A stretch of DNA of 64,000 nt from NCBI RefSeq assembly GCF_002022005.1, contig NZ_CP017258.1:1674001-1738000 (forward strand), read 5' to 3'. The notes under the pieces were generated by a model, which was not told where the DNA came from, did no database searches, and saw only the letters and a program-made list of their open reading frames with translations. Of the stretch, positions 44,788-54,550 are shown piece after piece. A program made the translations under genes and the position numbers. The number at the start of each line of letters is the position of its first letter. Positions within the stretch are counted from its first letter, which is position 1. This stretch comes from Campylobacter pinnipediorum subsp. caledonicus. GTDB lineage: Bacteria; Campylobacterota; Campylobacteria; Campylobacterales; Campylobacteraceae.

Positions 44788-47527
44788 TAGCTAAAACCTC
44801 TTTACATCTTGGGCAAACATCGCCTTCGCTTGAAGCGTTAAATTTCCAACATCTTGGACACTTATGCTCTTTATTTAAAACAATTTTAAATTTATTATCA
44901 TCTATACCAAACTCACATAATGCCTCAGTATCATCAAAAGGTAAAACCCTACTAACCATATAAAAATCACTTATGTCTTTATTGTCTAGGCTTAAAATTT
45001 GATCAGATGTTGTTTGTAGATTTAATTCAAGAGTTGATTTTATCTTTTTATCTTTTTTCAAAGAGTCAATCATTTCAAAAAACTTCTGTCTGCTACTCAA
45101 CATAAGCTCATCTTCAACCTTAAAGTCAAACTCCATAGGTGTATTTATAAGGTCAAAACCATCGGTATAATCTTGCTTGATTATCTTTGGCGCATACTCC
45201 ATAACCTCATCTACTGTATATGTCAAGGTAGGCGCTAAAAGTGGCAATAAAGAGCGAGTTATGATAGCCATTGCACTTTGTGCTGAACGTCTAGTTGATG
45301 AGTTTTTATCATCACAATAAAGTCTATCTTTACAAACATCAAGATAAATACCACTCAAATCAGCAGACAAGAAATTTAAAAGTATATTAAATCCTTTTGA
45401 AAAATCATACTGCTGAAAACAAGCACTAGCTTCATCAAAAGCTCTTTTTGCCTTACCAAGTATCCACTTGTCCAAAAGACCAAAATCAGCATTAATCTCA
45501 TCTAAATCATTTACGTTAGCGAGTAAAAATCTTATTGTGTTTCTTATTTTTCTATACTGCTCACTAACTTGTTTTAAGATATTGTCGCTTATTTTAAGAT
45601 CACTTGAATAATCACTCAAACTAACCCAAAGGCGTAAAATTTCAACACCATAAGTCTTTATAACATCTTGTGGAGCTACGACATTACCTCTACTTTTACT
45701 CATCTTCTCACCCTTGTGATCAACGGTAAATCCGTGAGTAAGGACAGATTTGTAAGGTGCATGAGAATTTACAGCTGTGCTAACAAGTAATGAACTTTGA
45801 AACCAACCACGATGTTGATCTGAACCCTCTAAATACATACTTGAAGGATAGCTACCAGCATCATATCTTTTGCTATTTAAAACAGCTTGCCAAGTAGAAC
45901 CGCTATCAAACCAAACATCAAGTATATCCATAACTTTTTCTAATTTTTCAGGATTGTATTTTGTATCAGATGGAAGTAACTGGGCTATACTCAAATCCCA
46001 CCAAGCATCTGCGCCTTTTTTCTCAAAAATATCAGCAACATTACTTAACACATCAGCATCAAATATAGGCTCTTTTGTATCCTTGTCTCTAAAAAATGCT
46101 ATAGGCACACCCCAATCCCTTTGGCGAGATATACACCAATCAGGACGATTTTCAATCATTGTTCCTATTCTTTTTATACCAACTGCTGGATAAAATTTGA
46201 TATTGTTTAGCTCTTGCCTTGCTACGCTTCTTAGGCTTTTGCCATCTAGTTTTTTATCATCCATAGAGATAAACCACTGCTTGGTAGCTCTATAAATAAC
46301 AGGTTTTTTCGTTCTCCAACAAAATGGATATGAGTGAACAAACTTAGATACATTTAGCAAGCTATCGCCTAAAAGTTCTAAAATTCTCTCATTTGCTTTA
46401 AAGATATGCATACCTATGAGTTCATCAGGATCTTTCAACAAGCCTTTTACTTTTAGAGTATTGTCATATTTTCCCTCTTCATCAACAGGCATAATAACCT
46501 CTATGCCGTATCTTAAACATACATAATAGTCATCCTCGCCGTGACCCGGTGCTGTATGAACTAAACCGGTTCCGCCATCCATACTAACATGCTCAGCAAG
46601 TAAAAGTTTACTATCTCTATCATTTAAAGGATTTATAGCATTTAGTCCTTCTAGGATTTGTGCTTTAAACTCTTTCTTTATTTCGCCTTTTGTTATGCCT
46701 ATATTTACCAAATTTTCAAGTAAAGGCTTAGCAAATATTAAATCTTCACTAGTTACAACATATGTTTCATCTGGGTTTAAACATATAGCTTGGTTTGCTG
46801 GTAATGTCCAAGGAGTAGTTGTCCATATAACAGCACTTGCTTTATCTACACCAAGCTTAGCTGAAGCTTCATCGCCGAGTTTAAAAGCAACATAGATAGA
46901 ATAATCCTCTTTATCTTCATACTCAACCTCAGCTTCAGCAAGTGCTGACCTAGCCGCCCAGCTCCAATAAACAGGCTTGCTTCTTTCTACTAAAAGTCCT
47001 TTTTTTGCTATCTCGCAAAGCGCTCTGTATATATCAGCCTCAAACTCAAATTTCATAGTTAAGTAAGGATTATCAAAATCTCCGATAATACCAAGCGATT
47101 TAAACTCTTCGCTTTGAATTTTTACAAACTCACTAGCATAAGCTCTACATAGCTCTCTAATCTTAGTCTTGCTTAAAGTTTTTTTCTTATCACCAAGATT
47201 TTTCTCAACTTGTTGTTCTATAGGAAGTCCGTGACAGTCCCAGCCCGGAACATATCTAATATCCTCGCCAAAATAATAGTGTGTTTTTGTGATAATATCT
47301 TTTAAAATTTTATTTAAAGCGTGTCCTATATGCAAATGACCATTTGCATAAGGAGGTCCATCGTGAATACTAAAACTAGAAGTTGCGTTTTTGCGTTTTT
47401 GCTTCATCTTTTCATAAACATCTCTTTTTCCATACCAAGAACTTATCCTATCAGGCTCATTTTGTGGTAAGTTTGCCCGCATAGGAAAATCAGTAGCAGG
47501 AAGTAAAAGCGTATCTTTATAATCCAT
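44777..47527 (-). CDS. ileS: isoleucyl-tRNA synthetase
   Basis: A 916-residue class Ia synthetase that charges tRNA(Ile). HIGH is present as [18 protein letters not shown] as [11 protein letters not shown]. The C-terminal zinc finger has CPRCWKF and CPRCKEVL. The editing domain shows [11 protein letters not shown] and the [16 protein letters not shown] block. Length is normal for the bacterial type. It is the first gene of the run ileS, small membrane protein, gatA, guaB; a divergent promoter region separates it from the cinA-like gene. Confidence 0.98.
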   Translation of the reverse strand: MDYKDTLLLPATDFPMRANLPQNEPDRISSWYGKRDVYEKMKQKRKNATSSFSIHDGPPYANGHLHIGHALNKILKDIITKTHYYFGEDIRYVPGWDCHGLPIEQQVEKNLGDKKKTLSKTKIRELCRAYASEFVKIQSEEFKSLGIIGDFDNPYLTMKFEFEADIYRALCEIAKKGLLVERSKPVYWSWAARSALAEAEVEYEDKEDYSIYVAFKLGDEASAKLGVDKASAVIWTTTPWTLPANQAICLNPDETYVVTSEDLIFAKPLLENLVNIGITKGEIKKEFKAQILEGLNAINPLNDRDSKLLLAEHVSMDGGTGLVHTAPGHGEDDYYVCLRYGIEVIMPVDEEGKYDNTLKVKGLLKDPDELIGMHIFKANERILELLGDSLLNVSKFVHSYPFCWRTKKPVIYRATKQWFISMDDKKLDGKSLRSVARQELNNIKFYPAVGIKRIGTMIENRPDWCISRQRDWGVPIAFFRDKDTKEPIFDADVLSNVADIFEKKGADAWWDLSIAQLLPSDTKYNPEKLEKVMDILDVWFDSGSTWQAVLNSKRYDAGSYPSSMYLEGSDQHRGWFQSSLLVSTAVNSHAPYKSVLTHGFTVDHKGEKMSKSRGNVVAPQDVIKTYGVEILRLWVSLSDYSSDLKISDNILKQVSEQYRKIRNTIRFLLANVNDLDEINADFGLLDKWILGKAKRAFDEASACFQQYDFSKGFNILLNFLSADLSGIYLDVCKDRLYCDDKNSSTRRSAQSAMAIITRSLLPLLAPTLTYTVDEVMEYAPKIIKQDYTDGFDLINTPMEFDFKVEDELMLSSRQKFFEMIDSLKKDKKIKSTLELNLQTTSDQILSLDNKDISDFYMVSRVLPFDDTEALCEFGIDDNKFKIVLNKEHKCPRCWKFNASSEGDVCPRCKEVLASAN

Positions 47528-47647
47528 CTTTATACCCCTAAAGTTAAATTTGCAAATTCTATCTAAAACTCTGTTATATAGGGCTTAAAAAAATTTATTT
47601 TTTATTTTTTATTTGATATAATAGATCAAAATTAAAAGGTAAAATTT

Positions 47648-48748
47648 ATGAAACATAAAATGCTTATAGTTGGCGATGATTTGCGTGTAAATAAAGAACA
47701 TTTAAGTTATATTTATGATAGCTATGAGGAACATTTTGGTGAAATCGGGGATATAAATTTTGTATCAAAAAGCGATAATGAGATACTTTTTATAGTTGAA
47801 AATTTGATAAAAGACCAAGACTCTCTTTGTATTTTTGCTTCATATGAGAGTTATGATTTTATGGCAAAGATACTAGCGACTCTTAGTTCTGATGTTCTTG
47901 AACTAACCGAACAAAACACAATAGCCACAAAAAATGCACTAGATAGCTCTAATGGTAGCTTTGTGATAGAACTAAACAACACGAAAATAAATCTAATACA
48001 AGCAAATCCAACCGAAAAAATGGCAGAAATTTTGATAAAAAAACCTGAAAATATATCATTTTTTAACCTATTTGATATAGATAAAGAGAGTGCAAAAATT
48101 TTACTTGAACCGCTTGCAAAACCGTATAAAGTCCAAATTTATCTAAGTGAAATTTTACCAAATTTAACGATAGTAAAAACAAAAGCCGAAAAATTTGGAA
48201 GCATAGATGGCTTCAAACAAAGTGTAAAAAATCTCTTTTCACAAAAGATGATAGATGATAAAGATATAGTTAAATTCATCGCAAAAAAACTAATAGAAAA
48301 AGACATAAAAATAAGCTTTGCAGAGTCTTGTACGGCTGGAATGTGTGCTTGTAGGCTTGGCGATTATGATGGAGTTTCTCAAGTATTTGAAGGCTCAATT
48401 GTAAGCTATGCAAATAGGATAAAAAACTCTTGGCTTGGAGTAAGTGATGAAGTCTTAGACACTTATGGAGCAGTTAGCGAAGAGTGTGTTAGAGCTATGC
48501 TTAGTGGTGTTATAAGGTCATCAGAATCTGACTTTAGTATAGCTATAAGCGGGATAGCTGGACCAAATGGGGGCAGTGATTCAAAACCAGTAGGGACAGT
48601 TTTTGTCGGTGTACTTCACAAAGATGGCACGAGTATGGTTGAAAGGCTACTGCTAAAAGGCGATAGAAATTATATAAGAGAGCAAAGTATGCTTAGTGCT
48701 TTTTTGATGGTCATTAAACTAAAGCCTGATATGTTTTTAGGCAAATAA
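47648..48748 (+). CDS. CinA-family protein (C-terminal PncC-like deamidase)
   Basis: A 366-residue protein. The C-terminal ~160 residues match the CinA/PncC nicotinamide-nucleotide amidohydrolase domain, with ISFAESCTAGMCACRLGD, GAVSEECVRAML and SGIAGPNGGSDSKPVGTVF. The N-terminal ~200 residues start MKHKMLIVGDDLRVNK and only loosely resemble the MoCF domain of CinA; the usual GxEl and substrate motifs are missing. It probably recycles NMN, or is a divergent member. It is immediately followed by ung with no gap, so the two are co-transcribed. I recall a similar gene next to ileS in C. jejuni. Confidence 0.85.
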   Translation: MKHKMLIVGDDLRVNKEHLSYIYDSYEEHFGEIGDINFVSKSDNEILFIVENLIKDQDSLCIFASYESYDFMAKILATLSSDVLELTEQNTIATKNALDSSNGSFVIELNNTKINLIQANPTEKMAEILIKKPENISFFNLFDIDKESAKILLEPLAKPYKVQIYLSEILPNLTIVKTKAEKFGSIDGFKQSVKNLFSQKMIDDKDIVKFIAKKLIEKDIKISFAESCTAGMCACRLGDYDGVSQVFEGSIVSYANRIKNSWLGVSDEVLDTYGAVSEECVRAMLSGVIRSSESDFSIAISGIAGPNGGSDSKPVGTVFVGVLHKDGTSMVERLLLKGDRNYIREQSMLSAFLMVIKLKPDMFLGK

Positions 48749-49432
48749 ATGCATATAAATTTACAAGATGTTAAGATAGAACAAGGCTGGAAAGATAGCT
48801 TAAAAGATGAATTTTTAAGCCCCTATTTTGCTAAAATAAAGCAAAGCTTGATAGAAGCAAAAAAGCAAAACAAAGTATATCCGCCAAGTAAGCTTATATT
48901 TAATGCTTTTAATCTAACTCCATTTGATAATGTAAAAGTAGTTATTTTAGGGCAAGACCCTTATCACAGACCAAATCAAGCAATGGGGCTTAGCTTTTCT
49001 GTGCCAAAAGGCGAAAAGATACCGCCTAGCCTTGTTAATGTTTACAAAGAAATTTATGATGATTTGGGTATCAAGCAACCAAACTCAGGCGATCTTAGCA
49101 AATGGGCAAGGCAGGGTGTACTACTTCTGAACTCAACCCTTAGTGTAAATGAAGGAATGCCAAATTCTCACTCAAACTTTGGTTGGCAAATTTTTACAGA
49201 TGCCGTTATAAAAAAGCTAAGCGATACAAAAGATGGGCTGGTTTTTTTGCTATGGGGAAATTATGCAAAGATAAAGTCAAATTTAATAGACAAAGATAGA
49301 CATTTAGTACTTTTTGCACCTCACCCAAGCCCTCTTGCTCGTGGTGGATTTTTTGGTTGCAAACACTTTTCAAAAACAAATACTTATCTTATTAGGCAAG
49401 GCAAAGAGCCTATTGATTGGAGTGTTGAATAG
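48749..49432 (+). CDS. ung: uracil-DNA glycosylase
   Basis: A 227-residue family 1 UDG that removes uracil from DNA. The catalytic Asp is in VVILGQDPYHRPNQAMG, and the C-terminal His loop HPSPLARGGFFGCKHFSKTN is complete. Length is normal. The ATG follows the preceding stop directly. A decayed copy of part of this gene lies ~300 nt downstream at 49731-49835. Confidence 0.97.
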   Translation: MHINLQDVKIEQGWKDSLKDEFLSPYFAKIKQSLIEAKKQNKVYPPSKLIFNAFNLTPFDNVKVVILGQDPYHRPNQAMGLSFSVPKGEKIPPSLVNVYKEIYDDLGIKQPNSGDLSKWARQGVLLLNSTLSVNEGMPNSHSNFGWQIFTDAVIKKLSDTKDGLVFLLWGNYAKIKSNLIDKDRHLVLFAPHPSPLARGGFFGCKHFSKTNTYLIRQGKEPIDWSVE

Positions 49433-49977
49433 TTTTTGTTTGATGAGAGTTTTATAAATTTCAAATTTTTACAAAAATTTAATTTTTTATTGCAAAATAT
49501 ATAACACTTTGGGTAATAAACTTGGCTGCAAGATGACTTTTATAATTTTAAAATCATCCCTGATCATTAAAAATTTTTACTAAAATTAAACACCTTTAAC
49601 TTATAAATTCAAATGTTTGTATGCATATTTTTAATATAAATTTTTAATATCCGTAACTATATTATTTTTTATTTAGCAATCTAATGCATTAAAATTTATG
49701 TTTATAATATCTTGTAAATTTTACGGATGTCCTTATAAAAAGCTAAGAGATAAAAAGATGGATTGGTCTTTTTGCTTTAGGAAAATCATACAAAGATAAA
49801 ATCAAATTTAATAAACAAAAACAAGTACATTAGATTTTATCATCTAAATCATCTTGGTCGTGATTTATTTTTATGTATAATTTGCAATGAGAAAAAATTG
49901 TATATTGTTTATAAATTAATATTTAAATATAAAAATACTTAGAGAGAATAAAAAGAGAGTTAATAATAATTTTAAAA
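49433..49977. other. gene-free AT-rich region after ung
   Basis: About 545 nt with no intact gene. Apart from the ung fragment at 49731-49835 nothing was recognised. Confidence 0.6.
49731..49835 (+). pseudogene. decayed duplicate fragment of ung
   Basis: About 100 nt here align with ung 49206-49312: TATAAAAAGCTAAG-GAT, then GATGG-TGGT-TTTTTGCT, then CAAAGATAAA-TCAAATTTAATA-ACAAA. Small deletions and point changes break the frame. It encodes nothing intact, so it is an eroding partial duplication. Confidence 0.72.
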
Positions 49978-49979
49978 AT

Positions 49980-50004
49980 TTATAGAGGAAAAAATCCTCT
50001 ATAA
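49980..50004 (-). terminator. terminator of the rplU-rpmA operon
   Basis: TTATAGAGG / CCTCTATAA hairpin right at the rpmA stop, followed on the minus strand by AATTTTTAAAATT. Confidence 0.82.
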
Positions 50005-50005
50005 A

Positions 50006-50263
50006 TTAAGCAGCTGGATATACAGAAACTTTTTTTCTGTTTTTATCTTTTCTTTCGAATTTAACATATCCATCTATCAAAGCAAATATTGTATGATCTT
50101 TACCTAAACCAACATTGCTACCAGCGTGAGTAGCTGTTCCTCTTTGACGAATTATGATATTTCCAGCTCTAACAAATTCTCCACCGAACTTCTTAACACC
50201 TAAGCGGCGACCGATAGAATCTCGGTTGTTTTGGGTTGAACCTTGACCTTTTTTGTGTGCCAT
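50006..50263 (-). CDS. rpmA: 50S ribosomal protein L27
   Basis: An 85-residue ribosomal protein. It starts directly as [16 protein letters not shown] with no N-terminal extension of the kind some Firmicutes cleave. The basic loop [12 protein letters not shown] and [11 protein letters not shown] match the family. It lies 11 nt after rplU, forming the usual rplU-rpmA operon. Confidence 0.98.
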   Translation of the reverse strand: MAHKKGQGSTQNNRDSIGRRLGVKKFGGEFVRAGNIIIRQRGTATHAGSNVGLGKDHTIFALIDGYVKFERKDKNRKKVSVYPAA

Positions 50264-50274
50264 ATCTTATCTCC

Positions 50275-50589
50275 TTAGGCTGCTATGCTTATTACTTTAA
50301 CGCGTGTGTATTGTCTTCTAAAACCACGCTTTAATTTTGAGTCTTTTCTTCTGCGTTTTTTGTAGATAATAACTTTTTTGTCTTTACCTAAATTAACAAC
50401 TTCTAAGACAACTTTTGCACCCTTAACAAACGGCGCACCTACCTTAACATCACCATCATTTACAGCCAATACGTCTGTAATCTCGATGCTGTCTTTTGCA
50501 TTAGCTTCAAAACGATCCAAGTTTAGGTACTGACCTTCGCTAACCCTGTATTGTTTTCCACCGTGTTTTATAATAGCATATTTTGACAT
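50275..50589 (-). CDS. rplU: 50S ribosomal protein L21
   Basis: A 104-residue ribosomal protein, starting [20 protein letters not shown], with the C-terminal [19 protein letters not shown] basic tail. It precedes rpmA with 11 nt between. The promoter should lie in the 167 nt between it and the peroxidase gene. Confidence 0.98.
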   Translation of the reverse strand: MSKYAIIKHGGKQYRVSEGQYLNLDRFEANAKDSIEITDVLAVNDGDVKVGAPFVKGAKVVLEVVNLGKDKKVIIYKKRRRKDSKLKRGFRRQYTRVKVISIAA

Positions 50590-50729
50590 TGCTATCCCTT
50601 CTATATGTGGTAGTTACCAAAAAGCACTTTTACTAAGAAAAGATTTTGGGAGCTCTATTGGTTATTTTAAGGGGTTGATTTTACTAAAAAATTTATAAAT
50701 TTAAGATTAATTTTTATTTTAAAAAGAAA

Positions 50730-50754
50730 TTTCAGGAGAAAAAATCTCCCGAAA
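50730..50754 (-). terminator. terminator of the second peroxidase gene
   Basis: TTTCAGGAGA / TCTCCCGAAA hairpin with one mismatch, just past the stop on the minus strand, followed by T-rich sequence. Confidence 0.7.
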
Positions 50755-50756
50755 AA

Positions 50757-51791
50757 TTAATAATCAAGTTCTGGAACAGATGTGGTTTTTGTAGAGGCTG
50801 GCAATATAGGATAATCTATCTTAGGAGCATCTCCTGTCAAAGATTTTAAAAATATTGCTATATCTTTAGCTTCATTGTCTTTTATATCAATGCCTAGCTG
50901 AACACTGCCCATAATTTTAACAGCTTCTTCTAGTGACCATACTACACCATTATGAAAATAAGGTGCTGTTAATTCTATATTTCTCAAAGTTGGAGTTTTT
51001 ACAAGTCCGTTTTTATCACCTTTAAAATCACCAATATTAGAAAACTCATATTTATTTGCAACTTCAAATGGTTGCAAGGTTCCACCTAAATTCACGCCAT
51101 CATGACAACTAGCACAACCTTTATCTATAAAAGTCTTTAAACCCTTTTTTTCCATATCATTAAGAGCTTTATTGTCGCCTTCTAAAAATTTATCAAACTT
51201 AGAAGGAGTAATAAGACTACGTTCAAAAATACCAATAGCTGCTGCTACCAAATCAAACTTTATTTCGCTATTAAAAGCTTTCTTAAAATCATATACATAA
51301 GCCGGAATTGATTTTAATCTTTGTTCTATAAGCTTAGGTGTTGAAGCCATCTCAACCGATGCTAGCAAAGGACCTTTAGCTTGCGCTGTTAAATGAGCTG
51401 CTCTTCCATCCCAAAACTGAACTGAGTTAAATACCGAGTTAAATACAGTTGGAGAATTTACATGTGAAGGGTTTGGCATCCATTTATGTCCAGTTGAAGC
51501 AGGCACTCCATCAACGCCACCAAGACTTAAATTGTGACAAGTATTACAGCTAATTATACCTGATTTTGATAATCTAGGATCAAAATAAAGCTTTTTTCCA
51601 AGCTCATATGCATCTACTGAAAATGGATACTCTTTAGAATCCGGAGCAATATCATTTATAAGCTGTTCTAACGCATTTTTATCTGAAGGTATAGACTTCA
51701 AACCAGACTCTAAAGCAAGTGTTCTTAAATCATCTGCAAACGAAGATGAGAGTAAAAAAATACAGGTAAAAAACACATTTTTAATTTTCAT
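50757..51791 (-). CDS. periplasmic di-heme cytochrome c peroxidase
   Basis: A 344-residue peroxidase that reduces hydrogen peroxide with electrons from cytochrome c. Signal peptide MKIKNVFFTCIFLLSSSFA. Haem sites CNTCH and CASCH are present, with KTPTLRNIELTAPYFHNG holding the catalytic-region His. The FWDGRAAHLTAQAKGPL block is typical of CCP. It is complete and closer to the canonical family than the other peroxidase (26374-27252). It diverges from flhB across 152 nt of AT-rich sequence. Confidence 0.95.
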   Translation of the reverse strand: MKIKNVFFTCIFLLSSSFADDLRTLALESGLKSIPSDKNALEQLINDIAPDSKEYPFSVDAYELGKKLYFDPRLSKSGIISCNTCHNLSLGGVDGVPASTGHKWMPNPSHVNSPTVFNSVFNSVQFWDGRAAHLTAQAKGPLLASVEMASTPKLIEQRLKSIPAYVYDFKKAFNSEIKFDLVAAAIGIFERSLITPSKFDKFLEGDNKALNDMEKKGLKTFIDKGCASCHDGVNLGGTLQPFEVANKYEFSNIGDFKGDKNGLVKTPTLRNIELTAPYFHNGVVWSLEEAVKIMGSVQLGIDIKDNEAKDIAIFLKSLTGDAPKIDYPILPASTKTTSVPELDY

Positions 51792-51943
51792 TTAAACTCC
51801 TTGAAATATAATTTTAGCCTGCAATAATAAAATATAAATTATTAAAAGACAATAAATTTATATAAATAAATTTTATTATTGTTTTAACTTCGTTTAAACT
51901 TAGCTATAATAACAAAAAAATAAATTAATTTAGATAGGGCATA

Positions 51944-53020
51944 ATGGCTGGGGAAGATCAAGAAAAAACAGAAGAAGCCACCTCCAAAAAAATCGAAGAC
52001 GCAAAAAAGGACGGAAATGTCCCTAAAAGTCAAGATATAAGTGGTTTTATAACTCTTATAGTAGCTATTGGTGTGTTATTACCCATGCTTGGAGTTATGA
52101 AAAATCAAGTTGTATCGCTTTATAATTATTATCAAAGCTTAATAGGAACAGAGATAACCCTAAAAGTCGCACACCAAATAACGATAAACACACTTTTTAG
52201 AATGTTACTTATGGTGCTTCCTATTTGTATTTGTGTAGCAATAGCAGGTGTTTTAGCCTCTGTAATGCAGTTTGGATTTATTTTTACGACCAAACCAATC
52301 ACACCTGATTTAAATAAAATAAATCCAATAAAAGGCCTAAAAAATCTATTTTCTTTAAAAAAAGTAATAGACTCTATAAAGATAATTGTTAAGGTTTCAG
52401 CTGTTTTTGGAATCGCATTTTACTTTTTTTTACAATTTATCAAAGAGCTTCCAAAAACACTATTTTTTACGATGTTTGATCAGTTATCTTGGTTAAAAGA
52501 AAAAATGCTTATCTTAATTGGAGTTATGCTTATAGTTTTGCTTGCTATAGCACTTATTGATCTTTTAATAGTAAGGTTTCAATACTTTAAAGATTTAAGA
52601 ATGAGCAAACAAGAGGTAAAAGATGAATACAAACAAATGGAGGGTGATCCGCAAGTAAAAGCAAGGATAAGAAGAGCTCAAATGGAAGCCGGAAGAAAGC
52701 GCATGATGCAACAAGTCCCGCAAGCAGATGTTGTTATCACAAACCCAACCCACTATGCGATAGCTCTCAGATATGACAGAACAAAAGAAGATGCACCGGT
52801 GGTTTTAGCAAAAGGTGTTGATATGATGGCTTTGCAAATACGAAAAATAGCAACTGAAAATGGTGTTGAGATAGTAGAAAACCCGCCACTAGCAAGAGAG
52901 CTTTACAAGCTTTGTGATGTAGATGAAATGATACCGGCAAATATGTTTAAAGCGGTTGCAGAAGTGCTTAGCTTTGTTTATATGGGAAATGAGAAAAAAT
53001 TTAAAGGCAGAATGGGCTAA
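51944..53020 (+). CDS. flhB: flagellar type III export protein FlhB
   Basis: A 358-residue inner-membrane export-gate protein. Four membrane helices lie between about residues 30 and 210. The autocleavage site NPTH (267-270) lies in VVITNPTHYAIALRY, and the C-terminal VENPPLARELYKLCDVDEMIP is standard. It switches export specificity from rod/hook to filament subunits and so serves the three flagellins here. It converges with lnt with a 4-nt overlap of stops. Confidence 0.97.
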   Translation: MAGEDQEKTEEATSKKIEDAKKDGNVPKSQDISGFITLIVAIGVLLPMLGVMKNQVVSLYNYYQSLIGTEITLKVAHQITINTLFRMLLMVLPICICVAIAGVLASVMQFGFIFTTKPITPDLNKINPIKGLKNLFSLKKVIDSIKIIVKVSAVFGIAFYFFLQFIKELPKTLFFTMFDQLSWLKEKMLILIGVMLIVLLAIALIDLLIVRFQYFKDLRMSKQEVKDEYKQMEGDPQVKARIRRAQMEAGRKRMMQQVPQADVVITNPTHYAIALRYDRTKEDAPVVLAKGVDMMALQIRKIATENGVEIVENPPLARELYKLCDVDEMIPANMFKAVAEVLSFVYMGNEKKFKGRMG

Positions 53021-54306
53021 ATTCCTTTTTTTGGGATTATTATCTCGCTTTTTGAACCATTTACACTATGATATATTGTAGTGCCGTATTTTGTGGCATA
53101 GTATTTAAGCAACAAATGTTGCAAAACTGGCTCTGTTGAGTTTATATTTTTTGTTTTAAACCAAGCATTATTTGTTATTGCTATGATTATTTTTGGATTG
53201 TTTTTATAAATTTTATCTGTCGTAGCCTCATAACAAATAGCATTTCGCACCAAAACACCACCTATTTCATAATCACTTACATCACCAGCTGGCTTAAAGT
53301 CACTTGCTCCGTTAAAAAAGTTTTTATTTATAAAATCACGCATAAAATTTGGAAGTGGAATTTCCTCCCCAAAAGGAACCAAAACATATTTATCAATCTT
53401 TCGCATTTTCCCATCATCAAAGATATATGTTGAGTTGTGAGCTTGTCTATTTTCATACGATAATGCACCGGCTACGATGGTTATATTTTTAGACAATTTT
53501 TTAAGCTCTAAAATAAGCTCTTTTTCAAAATTCATAAAAGTGGCAAAGGCATTTTCAGGCATAATAATAAGCTTTTTATTATCTCTTATAGCTGAGTTTA
53601 TAAGCTTTAAATTTTCGTTTATAAAATCATTTTTATATCTTTTATCCCATTTTTTATCTTGCGGTATATTTGTTTGAACCAACTGTATATCAAAAGGTAA
53701 AAAATTTGGTTTTTTTGTATCAATTTGAACAGCAAATATCAAAGGAATTAAAAATAAAAGTTTATAAAATTTATTAAATCTCAAAAAATAAGCTGACAAA
53801 AATATACAAATCAAGCCTTTTGTGCTTGGTTCAAACACGCCCAAAACCAAAGTCGCTTCTAAATTAAACCAATTAAAACCAAAAGGATGAATATAACTTA
53901 TCAAAAAAATCATTACAGCTCTTAAAAAAACAAAACTTGGAAAACTTGCTATAAGAAATATGAATCCATAAACAATACCTACAGAGATTATAACGATAGG
54001 AATCATATAAGTCATTTCATAATAAATAAAACTAAAACCTATCCAATAAAACCACAAAATTCCCACAAAAAAACCAGTTAAAAAAAAGCCAATTCTATCT
54101 GTATTTATCAGTAGATGAATCCCTAAAATAGTCAAGAAAGGAGAAATAAAATTTAAAATTTCATAATCAAAAATAGCTAAAAAGATAAAATTTGAAATTA
54201 AAAAAGCACTTACAAAGGCTTTTATTATAATTTTAGTGGTAAAATATTGCTTTAAAAATTTTCTATTAAGGAACAAAAATGCAGGAACAAAATTTATTAA
54301 CCTCAT
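53017..54306 (-). CDS. lnt: apolipoprotein N-acyltransferase
   Basis: A 429-residue membrane enzyme that adds the third acyl chain to lipoproteins. It has about seven N-terminal membrane segments, then a nitrilase-like domain with Glu251 (IIMPENAF), Lys306 (IDKYVLVPFGEEIP) and Cys358 (RNAICYEATT). These catalytic residues are all present. The ATG at 54306 is supported by AGAGG five bases upstream, which means the coding start lies inside the divergent yajC gene (28-nt head-to-head overlap). A TTG at codon 11 would avoid the overlap but has no ribosome site. Confidence 0.9.
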   Translation of the reverse strand: MRLINFVPAFLFLNRKFLKQYFTTKIIIKAFVSAFLISNFIFLAIFDYEILNFISPFLTILGIHLLINTDRIGFFLTGFFVGILWFYWIGFSFIYYEMTYMIPIVIISVGIVYGFIFLIASFPSFVFLRAVMIFLISYIHPFGFNWFNLEATLVLGVFEPSTKGLICIFLSAYFLRFNKFYKLLFLIPLIFAVQIDTKKPNFLPFDIQLVQTNIPQDKKWDKRYKNDFINENLKLINSAIRDNKKLIIMPENAFATFMNFEKELILELKKLSKNITIVAGALSYENRQAHNSTYIFDDGKMRKIDKYVLVPFGEEIPLPNFMRDFINKNFFNGASDFKPAGDVSDYEIGGVLVRNAICYEATTDKIYKNNPKIIIAITNNAWFKTKNINSTEPVLQHLLLKYYATKYGTTIYHSVNGSKSEIIIPKKGI

Positions 54307-54548
54307 TATTACCTCTTGTCGCGATTTTTGCGATTTTTTATTTTTTGGTTATCAGACCACAACAAAAGCAACAAAAGCAACACGCCGAGATGATTTCAAA
54401 CCTAGCAAAAGGTGATAAAATAATAACAAATGGTGGCTTAATATGTGAAGTCATAAAACCTGAAGAGGATTTTATCAAAGTAAAACTTAACGATGACGTA
54501 ATAGTTCGTCTTTCAAGAGATTTTGTAGCTAAAAAGATCGAAGCCTAA
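54279..54548 (+). CDS. yajC: preprotein translocase subunit YajC
   Basis: An 89-residue single-pass membrane protein. The helix LLPLVAIFAIFYFLVIRPQ and the following QQKQQKQHAEMISNLAKGDKIITNGG are characteristic. It works with SecDF. It begins the plus-strand run yajC-secD-secF, with 2 nt to secD. AAGGAAC precedes the ATG. The start overlaps the start of the divergent lnt gene. Confidence 0.95.
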   Translation: MQEQNLLTSLLPLVAIFAIFYFLVIRPQQKQQKQHAEMISNLAKGDKIITNGGLICEVIKPEEDFIKVKLNDDVIVRLSRDFVAKKIEA

Positions 54549-54550
54549 CA

